A stretch of 64,000 bases of DNA from Cydia pomonella (GCF_033807575.1 NC_084710.1:24192857-24256856); one strand, 5' to 3'. Positions 43,210 through 55,369 are shown, counted from the stretch's first letter. The notes: generated from the letters alone by a model not told the origin. Translations and numbers: made by a program.

Positions 43210-44724
43210 TAGGCCCCCAGGTTTTACTAAGCAATGAGCTGCCGCCAATGATCTCGATCATGAGCCATTAAAATCTTTGTCTCTATATTAGAGACGGACC
43301 AAAGTAACTTTGCAGGGCATTTGTAATTACCAAGTTTGGGAGTCTCATCATAAATATAGGTATATTTAAAAAAAATATAATACGTATGGTAATAGGTACA
43401 ATACGACGAGTATGACGTTCTTAATGACACCCACACACTGTTGTTTTGAAATCGACGTAGACTTAGACGGACTCCGTCGGAGCCCGGTACATAATTTTTT
43501 TGTACTGTCCGTATAAATTAGTCGCAGTGCATTTTCCCTATTGCCTAGGAAGTTTCTCTATCTACACCTTAATACATGGGCAATATAGTCGTGTATCCAT
43601 ATTTTTGGGATTTAGTCCGTATCGATATTTTTAGACGTGACTGCACTAAAACGTTACAACAAGAATGTAAGACAACAAAAAGCTTTAATCAAGTAAACTC
43701 AATTTAATTCCACTTTCAGCACCATCTTCCCGAGCCAGCACAACCTTTGAAGATATTCGTAAACCCTCTAAACACCACTCTGAATTACATCGAGAGTGTA
43801 CCATGAATATTCAGATATTCAAAATTGTTAACGTTATTCAGAAATAACGCGCAATCATCTATCATTGTCCCGCGGCTAACATCATCTTGGAACTTTCGAG
43901 CGTGAGCCCAAAGTTGGACTAATTAGAGGCTTTACCACGCCGTAAATAACGCAGCATTAGATCTCGAGGAAAAAGCCGCTTGAAAAATTGAGGTGGAGGC
44001 ACTAGCACTTTGTTAGCCGCTATGGCCGCTTCTCCACTTAGAGATGACTTATGCTAGTTATGCTTTATGAGATAAGTAGGACGACGCAACGCAATTTCAG
44101 AAGATTGGACTTTAAATTTGACCAACTTTGGAGCAGCCCTATAGAACATTATAGAAAACCTCAGCTGAACTTCTTCAGCTAAATTACTTAATTTAGTATG
44201 TACTTAGTATGTAGTTATTCTTGGGATAAAGCAGATCATTCAGGGCTCTTGGGAATGGCTTATATCATACATCGTTGCACCACCACGAAAATACTGGCTC
44301 ATCTCACATTCGTAGCAAAATTAAGCAGAAATAACTTAAAATTTACCCATTTGGTCTCTCTAGATGACAAAATGAACCTTTCACAGGTTTCAAAGAATGA
44401 AACGAGCTCTTTCCAGTTGGAGTTGTCAAAAGAATCATAATTTAAAAAGAGGCGTGAAGTATATGCCTGATAAAAATGTTTATTTGATTACAGTTACTAA
44501 ATCGTTGAAGCTCGCAGCTCGAGTCACACTTTATTCCCGCTTTCTAAATATATTTATTGTGACCGTGAAGCTTTTACAACGCCTAAGTGGTTCTCGCGAA
44601 CTTTGCCATTGTGCCGCGCCGGGCTGTCAGAAGTGACAGACGACAACGACAATCGCACGCCACTCCGCTATCACGAGCAGAGATGGCCGTTATTCGAATA
44701 AGTAATCATTAATAATAATTCATG
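43210..44724. other. no gene recognised
   Basis: Overlapping short open stretches at 44198-44440 and 44397-44636 (plus) have no recognisable domain. Nothing else is assigned. Confidence 0.3.
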
Positions 44725-45345
44725 TGTATACACGGTGCCCGCGAGGAAACGGAAAGATTTTAACATTATATTCCTCCGAATCATATTTAGAGACAAATAT
44801 GTATATAAACTTATTTTAATTCGCCTAGTTTCAGAGTTATCAAATAAAAAAAAGTTTTTTTATTGTGTTTCGGTGCATAAAAGAAAATATTTCAGGCAAG
44901 CACCCATATAAAACAAAGTCATGCACAGAGAATTTAATTTTAACTACCTATACAATGTAAAATGACACAAAAGAGTAAATCTTCTGGTGGCGATGACGCG
45001 ACTATGGGACCTAGTCTAGACTGCCTTATTGACAGATGTCAAAGTGACAAAAAACCCTTTGAATAGACTAGTTTTTATGAAATAAAAACGTATCAATACA
45101 TATTAATAAATTTTCCAAGAACATGTACTTATTATGTTTAAGAACATATAAAAAGTAAAGGTCCCTTTTTTGGGTTTTTTTAAACAACTCGCAAACGGTG
45201 ACTCCTAGCAAAAAAGTTTCGTCTAGTCAAGTAATCTACATAATATTCTCTACAAAAAAAGTTCAATACACTTTTTCGATGGGATCAATTATTGATTTTA
45301 CCATAATAAAAAATTGTGTGAGATAGCCCTTTTAATATAGAATAC
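44725..45345 (+). repeat. dispersed repeat of unknown class
   Basis: It contains ACACGGTGCCCGCGAGGAAA, GTGTTTCGGTGCATAAAAG and AACTCGCAAACGGTGACTCC. I recall such blocks from a dispersed insect repeat. A part of it (about 45208-45300) is duplicated at 45492-45590. Confidence 0.45.
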
Positions 45346-45480
45346 AGAATATAGATAGATAGATAGATAGATTTTATTTGGTATTAATCATACACTGTCA
45401 AGTACAATTTAACTTACTTTCTTTTTTACTTGGTAACTATGTTTCATACAAAAATATGTAACAAAAAAAAACAGAATTAA
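45346..45480 (-). mobile_element. LINE 3' tail with GATA units
   Basis: GATA/TAGA tandem units at 45352-45372 adjoin a T-rich 3'-UTR-like block read on minus. It sits between the two copies of the duplicated repeat segment. Confidence 0.4.
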
Positions 45481-45485
45481 AAAAA

Positions 45486-45610
45486 TCTCCCAGCAAAAAA
45501 ATCCTTTAGTAAAGTAATCTACATAAAAATCTCTACAAAAAAGGTTCTATACACTTTTTCGCTAGGATCAATATTTACCGAGATATGAAAGGGTAAATAT
45601 TAATTACGAT
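45486..45610 (+). repeat. second copy of repeat segment
   Basis: It matches 45208-45300: AGTAATCTACATAA, TCTCTACAAAAAAGGTT, TACACTTTTTCG and GGATCAAT in the same order. Confidence 0.65.
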
Positions 45611-46970
45611 GAATTCTCCCTTTTAATTGTATGGTGACATAATATTAGTCACGAATATTCAAGAAGACTAAATTTGGCCCAGAAATGAATTCCCCGTCCT
45701 CGAATTATACGAAAATGACATCAAACTTGCCCTAGTAGCTACATGTCTGCAGAAATTGAGCGTTGAAGACAAAACGGCACCCTGTAACATTCCCCCCCAA
45801 CCGGACTAAATCGGCTAAGGTTGTATGGGTCATACAACAATCGTGGCAAGTGGCGTCTTCTAAAAATGGTAAGGTTGACAGCAATACACTCCTTCGTACA
45901 ATAATCGCATTTGGTAGTTGACATAGAATAGAGTAAGAGCTCCAAACGTCCTGCAGTGCCGTTCTTTCAACTACCTATTATTGGGCTGAAATTAAAAGTG
46001 TATTAAAAGAGAAGAATCAAACAGCCAAAAACCATTAACAATTCCAGCAGGTCACGGGCTGATCTAGGCAAATATGAAAAACGGATTCGTAAAAAGCTTC
46101 CACTGAATTCGCATCAGTTTTTTTCATTTGAAGTTTACAGTTTTTTTCAGTACTGAAGACAAGACTAGACCAAGGGGTGTACCCCTTAGTCTTGTCCTCA
46201 GAGTTATTCTTGTCTTGATTAATTTTGTATATTTCGATTGTGAAATAATCGTAACTATTTTTTTGATCAAATCTTTCGAGGAATACTTTTTCAGTTAATT
46301 TGCGTTTACATACGCCTAATTATATTCAAATATATTAATCGTCACTCATCAATCGTGTCCACGTCCCATCTCTAATGAAGTGTAATTTCGCGGAGAGCGT
46401 TGTTCTCGAGTCTATTACCGCCTTTGTGTTACGATAACATTATAGTTAATTGTGGGCCTTTGTCTTGCTGTCGGCTGTTGTACTTAACAGATTATTTATA
46501 AATACACCTTATGTCTTGGCAATACGGTACATGTAAAGTCAGTGAACATTGTGTAGGATGGTACTGACAGCGACACTCTTCACTGACCGTCGATGAACCT
46601 TAAAGTACTTCCAGTAAGGTTTAGAATAGTTAGATAGTGTTTCATTATGAGTGTTTCATGAGGCAGACGGTTATCGACGTCAACTGTCAACTCACGTCGC
46701 TAGAGGGCACTTGCTGTCAAATATAAGAGCCGTTCACATTATTTGATGTGATATAAGAGGGTAACATTACTTTTTTGCATCAAGTTTGGTTATCGGAGTT
46801 TTTTTGATGAGAAATATCAAAACGTCATAAGCAATTATTACGAGTATTTTACAATGAAATAAGACAAAATCTCTTAAAGACTTGTGTGTAAAATCTAAAT
46901 TTGTAGTTATTTTAGTGTGTCATAATAATTATAAGAACTTACATTCCTGGTTTACGTCGCAATAAAAAAA
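45611..46970. other. no gene recognised
   Basis: No identifiable features apart from AT-rich runs. Confidence 0.35.
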
Positions 46971-46972
46971 AA

Positions 46973-46997
46973 ACACACACACACACACACACACACA
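46973..46997. repeat. (AC)n microsatellite
   Basis: AC dinucleotides follow an A run. Confidence 0.9.
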
Positions 46998-47267
46998 ATA
47001 GCCATAGACATAGATGCGGTACTTTAGTATATTTATGTAAAATGTCGGCCCAATGCCGCCATTGATAACGTCACCTAGTAACAAGGTTAAAAAATGAAAA
47101 ATCATTCGACAGTGCCACTTGTCTACAGTATAAGGATAATTCAGCCTGGGCAAAAATAAATTGAATGTTCGTATGTTCTCGTCTACAGGTTGCATGTTTC
47201 AATCGATTCTCATGGATTTAGTAAGCCGGTTGGATAATTAAATAGATCTTTGTTCGTATATTTCAAA

Positions 47268-47669
47268 ATGGCGGAGCCAATGGAGTTCGCGAGGCCTACA
47301 ACTCATGGAGCCACTAATATTTCCTTGCTTTTCTGTTCTACATGCAACCTCCGCCGTTTCATAAGCTTCTTGAAACGACCTACTTACTTCCAAGTGGCGC
47401 AACGTAGCTCGTTAGATGACTGTCGAAAACGTCGGCTAAAGAAACGTTCCATTGTTCCGCATGACGATTGGGCATTTGCTGTAACGATGTTTACGCAGAT
47501 TTGTGTGCTTCCACACTGCTCTGCTCACCGACAATTGAACCTTATTGTAAACACAATATGGACCACTGAGGATCTGTTTAGAAGGTTGCTATACAGAGCG
47601 ATGAATGGCAATGCTCAGGGGAGATTTGAGACGTTTTCATTTAATCTTGTAATGTCGCTTACATTGTAG
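47268..47669 (+). CDS. unrecognised 133-codon open frame
   Basis: An open frame from an ATG in a favourable context (TCAAAATGG at 47263-47271) to a stop at 47667-47669. The frame is open a few codons further upstream, to about 47250. The product would be Arg/Lys-rich (KRRLKKR near residue 60) with six or more cysteines and histidines (CSTCNLRR, CVLPHCSAHR). No known domain, signal peptide or clear membrane helix was recognised. At this length in AT-rich DNA it may be a real exon or a decayed transposon frame, but chance is not excluded. Confidence 0.2.
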   Translation: MAEPMEFARPTTHGATNISLLFCSTCNLRRFISFLKRPTYFQVAQRSSLDDCRKRRLKKRSIVPHDDWAFAVTMFTQICVLPHCSAHRQLNLIVNTIWTTEDLFRRLLYRAMNGNAQGRFETFSFNLVMSLTL

Positions 47670-48649
47670 TCTAACATATATTGAACATTCTGAGTTATTT
47701 GTAGATCCACATTCAGAAATTTTATTAAATAGGCTCATTTATAAGTCACTACCTCTAACCTAATGGTTACGTTAGAATTTGTGGCATAATAATGACCAAT
47801 AAAAATTAATGTGTCGAGGAGGCCGAGGTTTAAAAACAGGCCAGACATTTATAGAGCTGCGCGGCCTTATTTATTTTCCTTTAAATGAGTCATTTCTGTT
47901 GGATCTTGGCCGATCAAATTTATAATGGTTCATTAATATGACTATGCACAATTGATTTATTTATTTACTTTACTTACGTTTAATATTACGGTTGTAACGG
48001 GGATCATAAAATATTTCAAATAAATACAATTATTCACAAGCATTAAATATAAACGCAATTTGTCACGAGCACGACACAAAAGCTAAGTTTCATTCCGTGA
48101 TTCTTTCATTAGCCTGCGTTATCTACAGGCGACCCATGTCACGGCACTTTCCAATTCAATCCCAACTTCCCGAGTCCGGCAGACAGTTTGATCAAGGTCT
48201 GTAGAGGGATAGAAACTTCATCTCGAATTCGCTTCTAAAAGGTTGCAGCGAAATAAGGATGTATTTTATAATTAGTACTATAATGGGATTGGAACTTTAA
48301 ATATCTGATATTGCTTTGTAAGATACATTAATATCAGAGATTGACCAAAATTTAGAGGGACAGCGACAGTTCATCTCGTTCGACGTCGTCCGATCTCTAG
48401 CAAAAACGACGATCGTTGGATATACATATGTACCACTATATCTTTGCCCCTTCGGTTAACTTTTTAAATTTCTTGATTAAAATCCATATACATTTTATAT
48501 GGATAAGCAGGTGCCTATTTTACCCTAGGTAAATTTATTTATGCTGAAAAGACATTCGACAACGTTAAAAATCTCGCAGTCGCAGCTATCGCGCCTGGTT
48601 CAATTTTTAAGTAGGTCCGACTGGTCCGAGCTATGTAAGTACAGAATAT
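47670..48649. other. no gene recognised
   Basis: AT-rich; nothing assigned. Confidence 0.35.
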
Positions 48650-48990
48650 ACCAGTGAATTGGCTGCTCTTCCATTGAAATCTAAATTAGACTTTATTAAA
48701 AATAATAAATTATAAAGAGAGGTTAAGAGACTAACTAACATTTTTAACCATATCAAATCGTTTAAGGAAAACCGCCTCAATGCCTTAGATACCAAACGCC
48801 AACAACGTAAAGAGAGACCGAAGCCCTGTTACACGTATACATACAACGCGTCTGGCCAACTATATTGTAACACCTGCAAAAGAGTCTTTAAGACCAAGTT
48901 CATGGCCAGCCACATTAGGGCCCATAATCGGCGTAATCCGTAATTGCTGAGGTCGATCGCCGTCATCGAAATCGATGAGGAGGACTATAT
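48650..48990 (+). pseudogene. LINE C-terminal zinc-finger remnant
   Basis: The coding remnant ends at the TAA at 48941-48943. From about 48718 it reads as a basic region (RLNALDTKRQQRKERPKP) followed by a finger-like CNTC-X11-H-X3-H motif. The stretch after the stop, GCTGAGGTCGATCGCCGTC, resembles the short 3' UTR of insect LINEs that end in such a finger. An in-frame stop occurs upstream near 48713. No polymerase motif is present, so this is a strongly truncated, decayed copy. Confidence 0.6.
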
Positions 48991-49041
48991 ATAACTAACA
49001 GAAATCGTCGATACTTTGTTGTTACTTATGAACCAGTCTAA

Positions 49042-49208
49042 CAGGCTAATTCGGACGAGCACTCGACATCAAACCGCTATTAGAATGATATCGTAATTAC
49101 CGTTAGCTGTCATAGTACGAGCGAGACGCCCGCGAGAATGACAGCTGATATGATTCCAATATGATTCAAATATCGTTTAGATGTCAGGTGCGCGTTCGAA
49201 TTAGCCTG
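49042..49208. mobile_element. palindromic MITE (CAGGCTAATTCG ends)
   Basis: The left end CAGGCTAATTCGGACGAGCA and the right end read inward, CAGGCTAATTCGAACGCGCA, extend through GACATC and TTAGCTGTCAT-type arms. It matches the element at 4766-4980. Flanks are TAA on the left and TAT on the right. Non-coding. Confidence 0.85.
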
Positions 49209-50115
49209 TATACCTGTGTTTGTTTGCTCCAGTCCCAGCAGTCCGAGTCTTGCTCCTTGCGTCTGGGGTCGGCAAACAACAGAGAGGACCGTGCGGTGTG
49301 TACCCTGTACATATTTTATTGGACAGCGACTCCGAGTAGGTACAGCTACCATTACACTCGTTAATTCGACTTGGCTCGACTCTTGTGATCACAATGTAGC
49401 TTTGAATTGGCCTCCTTGTGTCAGCGTGGAGTTAGCATACAGTAACACAGTAGGGTCCGTTCGGTGAGTACCCCGGTGATTGTTGAGGTAGACGACGACT
49501 GCAAGTATACGGGCACGCAGTACGTTTGTTTATAATTTTACTATATCGTCATCCATGTTAGATTATTGCATAAGTTTTACCTGTAGAGCCCTATTTCAAT
49601 ATTTATTTGCTCTCTTCCAGTCTTGGAATTCGCAAACAGTACGACCCGTGCGGTGTGTATAAGTACTTACAGCTGAATATTGTATGAGATGCCAACTGCG
49701 AGACTAACCAATACCGTTACATTTGTTATTATTATTGTACTTAAAGGTTTTTGGTGTCTCTTTCATTCCTCATTAGGGCCTATATCGTAGTTTATTTTCC
49801 TGCCCAGAATATTTTAGATAAGAATCTATCCCTGCGTCTTAGCGCCACCGCTAGCTGGCGCGGGTGCACGGAGCGGGCGCGCTTTGTAGGTAAAATCGGT
49901 CGCACGCGTCCGCACCACTTAGCAACGTTCATACTATTTACATTACACAACACATGGTGCTACTTTACCGCACTAATTTATGACCACCCATTGCGAATTT
50001 CCTACTTTCAGCGCGTGTATCGTATAGGTAACTATTTTTGTTAATACGCTCACCCGCTCTGGGCACCCGCACCAGCTAGCGGACGCCCTTGTAGTTAGCA
50101 AACAGTAACTCTACA
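49209..50115. other. no gene recognised
   Basis: Several overlapping open stretches at 49110-49467 on both strands lack recognisable motifs. They may reflect local GC content and not genes. Confidence 0.3.
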
Positions 50116-50249
50116 GCCCGTCCAAGCTAACTTTGCATCGACTCAAATAGAGCTATGTGAGAGAGTGTAATGACAAACGTCATATTTTCATAGACATGTG
50201 ACATTCATGAAGATATTTATCAATGTCACATAACCGCTTGGTCCGACTA
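50116..50249. mobile_element. MITE, GTCCGAC/CTAACTTTGC family
   Basis: The left end CCGTCCAAGCTAACTTTGC and the right end GCTTGGTCCGAC are inverted in their outer bases. The inside has ACAAACGTCATATTTTCATA and TGTGACATTCATGA. A related inner segment lies around 57820-57890. Confidence 0.6.
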
Positions 50250-50417
50250 CAGAGACTGTGCAGTGTGTAGTGTGTACTGCGGTGAATAATGTATAAGAAG
50301 ACGACTGCAAACTGTGCAAGTAAGGCCCAGATTCAAAATGCCGCTTTATCGTATAACGGTTTCTTAAATTATAAGCTCTTATTGTTGTTTGTTTAATAAG
50401 TCATACCTATAAGTTTA

Positions 50418-50649
50418 GTACAGTCAGCATCAAAAGTAGCGGATCAATTAAGCTTCATTAGTATCTACCGTTTTGTAACAACTTAACAAAAAGTGATGTC
50501 TTTAATATTATACAACAACTAAGACTGTAAAAGACATAGGTACTTTTGAACGCGAATTCTAGAAATTTATCTATTTTTGGAAAAGTTATCCGGAATATTA
50601 GATACTTTTGGCGCGTTGTTTCATCCGCTACTTTTGATGCTGACTGTAC
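50418..50649. mobile_element. MITE with perfect 27-bp ends and TTA flanks
   Basis: The outer 27 bases (starting GTACAGTCAGCATCAAAAGT) are an exact inverted repeat (50418-50444 and 50623-50649). TTA lies directly outside both (50415-50417 and 50650-50652). 232 bp in total, non-coding. Solo sequence from the right end occurs at 31609-31660. Confidence 0.9.
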
Positions 50650-50917
50650 TTATTACTAAAGAATATACCAGGAGTACAAACGAATAACTAATAATTACAT
50701 ACCGCTATTAAAACAATAATGTATCTGTATCGATTAACGTATTAAGTTTACTAATAAGTTTTGGGTTCTTTGAACAGTAAATAATATAATAAGTATTAAT
50801 ATTTAAAAATATTAGTGGTAACACGTTGTAAAAAAAAAGAAAAAAAATCTAGTGCTAACCACCAATTATCTGTTAACCTGTTGCTACCGGTGGAAACCTA
50901 TAATTGGCTCTTTGTTA

Positions 50918-50920
<3 letters not shown>

Positions 50921-50969
<49 letters not shown>
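50921..50969. repeat. (AT)n microsatellite
   Basis: About 24 AT units without interruption. Confidence 0.95.
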
Positions 50970-50970
<1 letters not shown>

Positions 50971-51034
50971 CTATTTACAATTTATAGCTGTTGGTTTTCC
51001 GAACAATAAATAAATAAATAATATACAGTACTAC

Positions 51035-51213
51035 GGGCTTGTTTACTTACACATTGATTAGTGTTAATGTTAACGTTCACCAGTTTACGAGTTGTACTAA
51101 TTGTCGCAGCGAAGGCCTTAAGACAAGTGCTAGTTCATACATTTACTATTTGCGTTAAGTAGCAAATATACATATGAACTCGCACTTAACACGAATCAAT
51201 GTATAATCGGGCC
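51035..51213. mobile_element. palindromic MITE, ACATTGATTAGTG family
   Basis: The left end GGGCTTG...ACATTGATTAGTGTTAA and the right end read inward, GGCCCGATTATACATTGATT, are inverted. Related to 40471-40547. Confidence 0.65.
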
Positions 51214-52200
51214 TAACTTAACCAGTAGTGGACCTTAATTTCAATCCCAGCAAGGTTCGCAAATTATCAGTTAACCGCCAAACTCTTTGCATCCGATAGC
51301 CACAGCTTGCCCCAGAGTTTACGAGTACTTAGTGGTCGAAGAGATCCGAAAAACTCGGGCCAAGTTACAGTAAACAAGGAGACTGGGCAAATAAAAGTTT
51401 CGAGCGGTGATACTTTGAAGGGCCATAAATAATTACGAGGTAAGACTGAAGCGAAATTGGTGATTAAAAATACGTTATTCTGGCACCGAGTACTGGCCTA
51501 TATAGGAAAACGTTTACCTATCCCTCCGAGAATGACGTTAAATGACAATTTGATCTCATATATTATTGTGATGAGATCAACTTGACATCAACACAATTAA
51601 AATTAACCCAGTCGGGTCAAATTACGTAGGTTGTTTTTGACCGTTTTGAAATGTTGTCGGGAATGATAAAACGTGTTTTTAATTTCGTCGCATTGCACAT
51701 GATCTGTTCTGTCCCACGGGGCGAACACATGTGGCAACTCCATAGTACTACTCTCTTTGAGGTCTTTACTTATCCGGAAATGACTACAAAAAGTTGACAA
51801 TGTTGTGTCAAAATGGTCAGGGCGGTAAAATAGGCTCCCGATGTATAGTATGCGGTCAATAAATATATGGAAACAAGATCAAAAGTAAATTAAAATTTTG
51901 TTGAACATTAGGAGTATTCCAATACTGTAAATAATTCTGAGAGTTGTGCTTGTTTGCAGATCAGACAATGACTTTTCGACTTTAGGCGATTAGGTTTACT
52001 TGGCCTATCTTGGCGTTCTATTTTCACGAAACCAATTACCTACTTAAGATTAAATTCAGAAACAAGACCAAAAGCAAATTTAAATTTCGTTGAACGTAAA
52101 TACTTCCTAACTTTCTTGGTTGAATAATTCCGAGGTAGAGAGGGACTTAATGTTATAATTAATAAATAATACGTGGGTTTACTGACAAGCTCTTATCTCT
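51214..52200. other. no gene recognised
   Basis: No recognisable frame or repeat border. Confidence 0.35.
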
Positions 52201-52251
52201 ATAGATATCGAATACCTATAGATATCGAATACCTATAGATATAGAATACCA
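52201..52251. repeat. 17-bp tandem triplication
   Basis: Three units of ATAGATATCGAATACCT, the third with two changes. Confidence 0.85.
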
Positions 52252-52691
52252 GTATATATTAGATGAGTTTTACACGAGCCAAGGGTTTAAACATGCTTTA
52301 GAGTTTTTTCTGAATTCCCTTACTGCAAAAACAAAAATCTTTTAAAACAAGATCAAATAAAAATTTCCATAGAAAGTTGATACTTTCAAGGACTTTAAAA
52401 TTGGGAAACAAAGAGCACGGGTATTGGTTCGACGATCTATATGGGATGGATTTTATGAGTCTACGAGCGTTTTCACATTGCCCGATCCGATATTGGATGT
52501 AGGACCGATGTCCGAACAATCGAACAATGTGATAATGCTCTAAGGCTTAAGAGGGAGCGTAAAGTCAGGAGAAGGAAACAGAAGACATGGCGCGCCGCGC
52601 AAAGCTTGAGACGGACGTTTTTACCTTTTATCTTAATTACTATGAAAATATATAGTGGAAAGGCAGCCTCATCACACAAAGATTACGGTAA

Positions 52692-53205
52692 TTGTATTGT
52701 ATTGTATTCGTATTGGGGCGATTTTCCACAACTCGACGACTTGCGCCTATTTTGCGTGATATGTTGGGGGTGGGCTAGTCCTGCCAGCCCAGCTCCTCGA
52801 GGAATCCTATCAATCCTTTAATGTTGAGTAGGACCTCGGGGAGGTCTCTCGGAGATCCGAGATGTTTAGCCCTGTATGGAGTCACTCCGCTGCATTCCAG
52901 CACCACGTGAGAGGCTGTTTCTTCGGTCTCCATGCATCCTCGGCACAGGGGACTGTCCGTGACACCTGTTGTGAAAAGATGTTTGTTAAATAGTCCATGA
53001 CCTGTTATGACACTGGTTACCATACTCAGCCGGACCTTCCCTAGTTGCAGGAGCGCCTTTGTGAGCTTTCCGTTGATGCCAGGCATGGCTTCTTTTGCCT
53101 GTAGTTTCCCTGTACGTGCCAGCAGCATTGAGCGTACCTTGCTAAACGGTATCGGAAGAATCGGTTCCGGACCAATCGCCCCCGCATTCGACCCTTGCCT
53201 GCGAA
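52692..53205 (-). mobile_element. short 5'-truncated LINE with target duplication
   Basis: On the minus strand this carries a LINE C-terminal coding part ending at 52775, then a short 3' UTR, then tandem AATAC units ending near 52692. TACGGTAA occurs at 52684-52691 and 53206-53213, directly outside the copy, as a probable 8-bp duplication. LINE similarity in the frame begins at codon 37, at the predicted border. Confidence 0.75.
52775..53205 (-). pseudogene. LINE polyprotein C-terminal fragment
   Basis: The open frame extends to 53311, but only the part from about 53205 is LINE-like. It has GPEPILPIPFSKVRSMLL, a linker, then VTSVITGHGLFNKHL and a CX2C-X8-H-X4-C motif (CRGC...HVVLEC). It ends with GLIGFLEELGW. 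This corresponds to the end of the RNase H-like and C-terminal region of Jockey-type LINEs. Polymerase and endonuclease are absent, so it is a dead fragment. The frame upstream of 53205 belongs to the target DNA. Confidence 0.75.
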
Positions 53206-53213
53206 TACGGTAA

Positions 53214-54051
53214 ATAAATGTATGAGTTTTCCATACCAGTGTAGATGTTACGACCTTAAATGTAATTTTTAGCTTCTGTTGTCTATTTATCTTCACGCCA
53301 TAATCCTTCAAAATATACTTTCATGCTATACGTGCGTTTCCCGCGGTAAGTCACCGTGGATCAAAGGATCGTGTAGAGACAAAACTTTTTCAGCCGGAAC
53401 CATGAATAGTTCACGAGGCGTCCAGCACACAGAATATTTATTCAACAGATCATAGGTTCCGGCCTCTCCGTAATTACTCTCGCAGATTAAAGCTTGTTCA
53501 TTTTGAGTTTTAATCTTATATCAAACATGCGTAAGCTTCATTCGGGTACCCAAGATTAACTTACTTATGGTAATAGGTCGGCCCTAGTCGTTGACGCGGA
53601 AACTGATACTCAAAACAAATACATGAATTTGGACACAGGCCCTCTTAATGCCCTCAGTGCGGTAGAATAGAAGAGCCCAGGGCTTGATGCCCGGAGACAG
53701 CAGGATTACGTCCGCAGCGGAAATCGGATCACAGCCCTTTGCATAGCAAGCAGGGACATGGCTGTACCTACCAACACCAGGACATTTTGCTAACTGATGC
53801 TCGGCCTTATATTGTTACCATAAGGGATCATAGAATCAAAATTCATAATCTAAAAATTTTACAAGTCAAACAACATTTACAGCTATATCATATAGCGACA
53901 TGAAAAAACACAGCAACTTAATACAACAGCCTTTACCTGGTTAAACCGGTAAACCTTATAATATTATTAATAATAAAATAATTGTGTATCAAGCAGAAAC
54001 GTCTGTCAATGACGTTATTAAGCTTAGAAACAAATTAAAAGTGCAAAAATT
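53214..54051. other. no gene recognised
   Basis: Nothing assigned beyond the flank of the LINE insertion. Confidence 0.35.
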
Positions 54052-54245
54052 CAGTGTCTTGAGTGGGACCTGAAACCACGACCACTGGATCGCTACCCTA
54101 GTGCTCTGCCATCTGAGCTACCAAGACCTTACCCAATACAGCGAATATTTCCACCACACGGTACCGGTGTCGGTGGGGCCTTTGGGAGGCCCCAGCGACA
54201 TCTACCGTAAGAGTGTTGCACTTCTTACGGCTACCGTGGTTCCCA
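54052..54245 (-). repeat. tRNA-derived SINE with body
   Basis: On minus, the head near 54127-54052 reads GTCTTGGTAGCTCAGATGGC, then a B-box-like GGTTTCAGGTCCC. On its outer side, to 54245, lie GGGGCCTCCCAAAGGCCCC (a near-perfect hairpin) and ACGGTAGCCGTAAGAAG. Retroposon; no functional anticodon arm. Confidence 0.6.
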
Positions 54246-55190
54246 GTTATACTGTCATATAAATTTGGCAATTAATAATCATAAAATATAAAAAAAACTA
54301 CTATAATATTTTATACATTCATAATTTGGAGATGTAAAAGGTCCCCAAAGTCATAGAAATTACTAATAAGATTTGAAGATGTAAAGGCTGTCCAAGCGTA
54401 AATACGGTCTAGGTAGACCAGAGAGGGTAATTGTGTCGACAATGGTTCTAACGCCAACAGACTTTGCAATAAGTTTCAAAAATGGACAGTTAATTTTGTT
54501 ACCAATGGTAAACTAGCAGTCAAGCTTGTATTCAAATTTATACCCTATCCCGTCCATATAAGGTTGAAATTGAGTCTATGTGAATGAACGCGTAGTTAAG
54601 TAGGAACGTGAATAAATCACGTGAGCTAATCGCGACCTCACGGCGCGCAAATGCGTGGCAAGAAATAACGCCGTGCGATAAAGATACTCATCTACACAAA
54701 TAGGCCATTATTACATATCTATGTATAGAAATACACTCATGATCAATAAAAATAGGTCAAGCAAGGTAAGAAGTATGAAAATTTGAATATAAAGTGATCA
54801 GTGAAAGAAAGCAAAACTGAAAGAAAGCTTAGTATAATTTTTTTCACCACACCAACTGGTTAAGGCTCTCTTGATTGTTCAAAAACGAATGAGAAAGTTG
54901 CATTTTATCCACATGTGGGGAATGGTAATCAGACGCAAATTTTGAGTTGTCCATCCCCCTCTCTTTCTACCGCGAGGCGAAAATGTATGCCTGCTGTTTA
55001 TTTTATTATTATTATTTTTATTTTTAAGACTTTATTTCGGACATCAAAGATCCATATGTTAGGTACAGGCATTTGTAAACTTTTCCTTATCCTTAATCCT
55101 TAGTCTTTAAGTGCTAACACTGTACTTATACTGTTTTCAATAAAATTATTTGTATTTGTTTGTATTTGTTAATATTACTTTTCACTATGT
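54246..55190. other. no gene; possible LINE tail
   Basis: Mostly unassigned. The block 55015-55185 is T-rich with AATAAAATTATTTG and TTTGTATTTGTT repeats, which may be an old LINE tail used as target by the next element. Confidence 0.3.
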
Positions 55191-55203
55191 TAGTATTGAC
55201 AAA
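55191..55203. repeat. LINE target-site duplication, left
   Basis: TAGTATTGACAAA, exactly repeated at 56335-56347. Confidence 0.85.
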
Positions 55204-55362
55204 TAAGTCCTCCCTATGACGTTTGGACTTGAGTCTCGTAAGATTATACATCTGACCATCGGATCTTGTGTACAGGTGAACGCCCTGTAGATCGTCTCCA
55301 AAAGCAACCTTCAAGAGTACAGAAAAGAAAATTCCAAAGAGAGTAGGTGCCAATACACAACC
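55204..55362 (-). pseudogene. LINE RT motif fragment, inverted
   Basis: The minus strand encodes GCVLAPTLFGIFFSVLL, the conserved region just before the YADD box in many LINE reverse transcriptases. It is followed by a GDDLQGVHLYTRSDG stretch and NLTRLKSK. It ends near 55204 at the target duplication. The catalytic aspartates that should follow are lost at the rearrangement. Confidence 0.8.
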
Positions 55363-55369
55363 TTCTCAC

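Noticed and set aside
49110..49467. Overlapping genes on both strands
   Set aside because: Four mutually overlapping frames with no motif; a composition effect is more likely.
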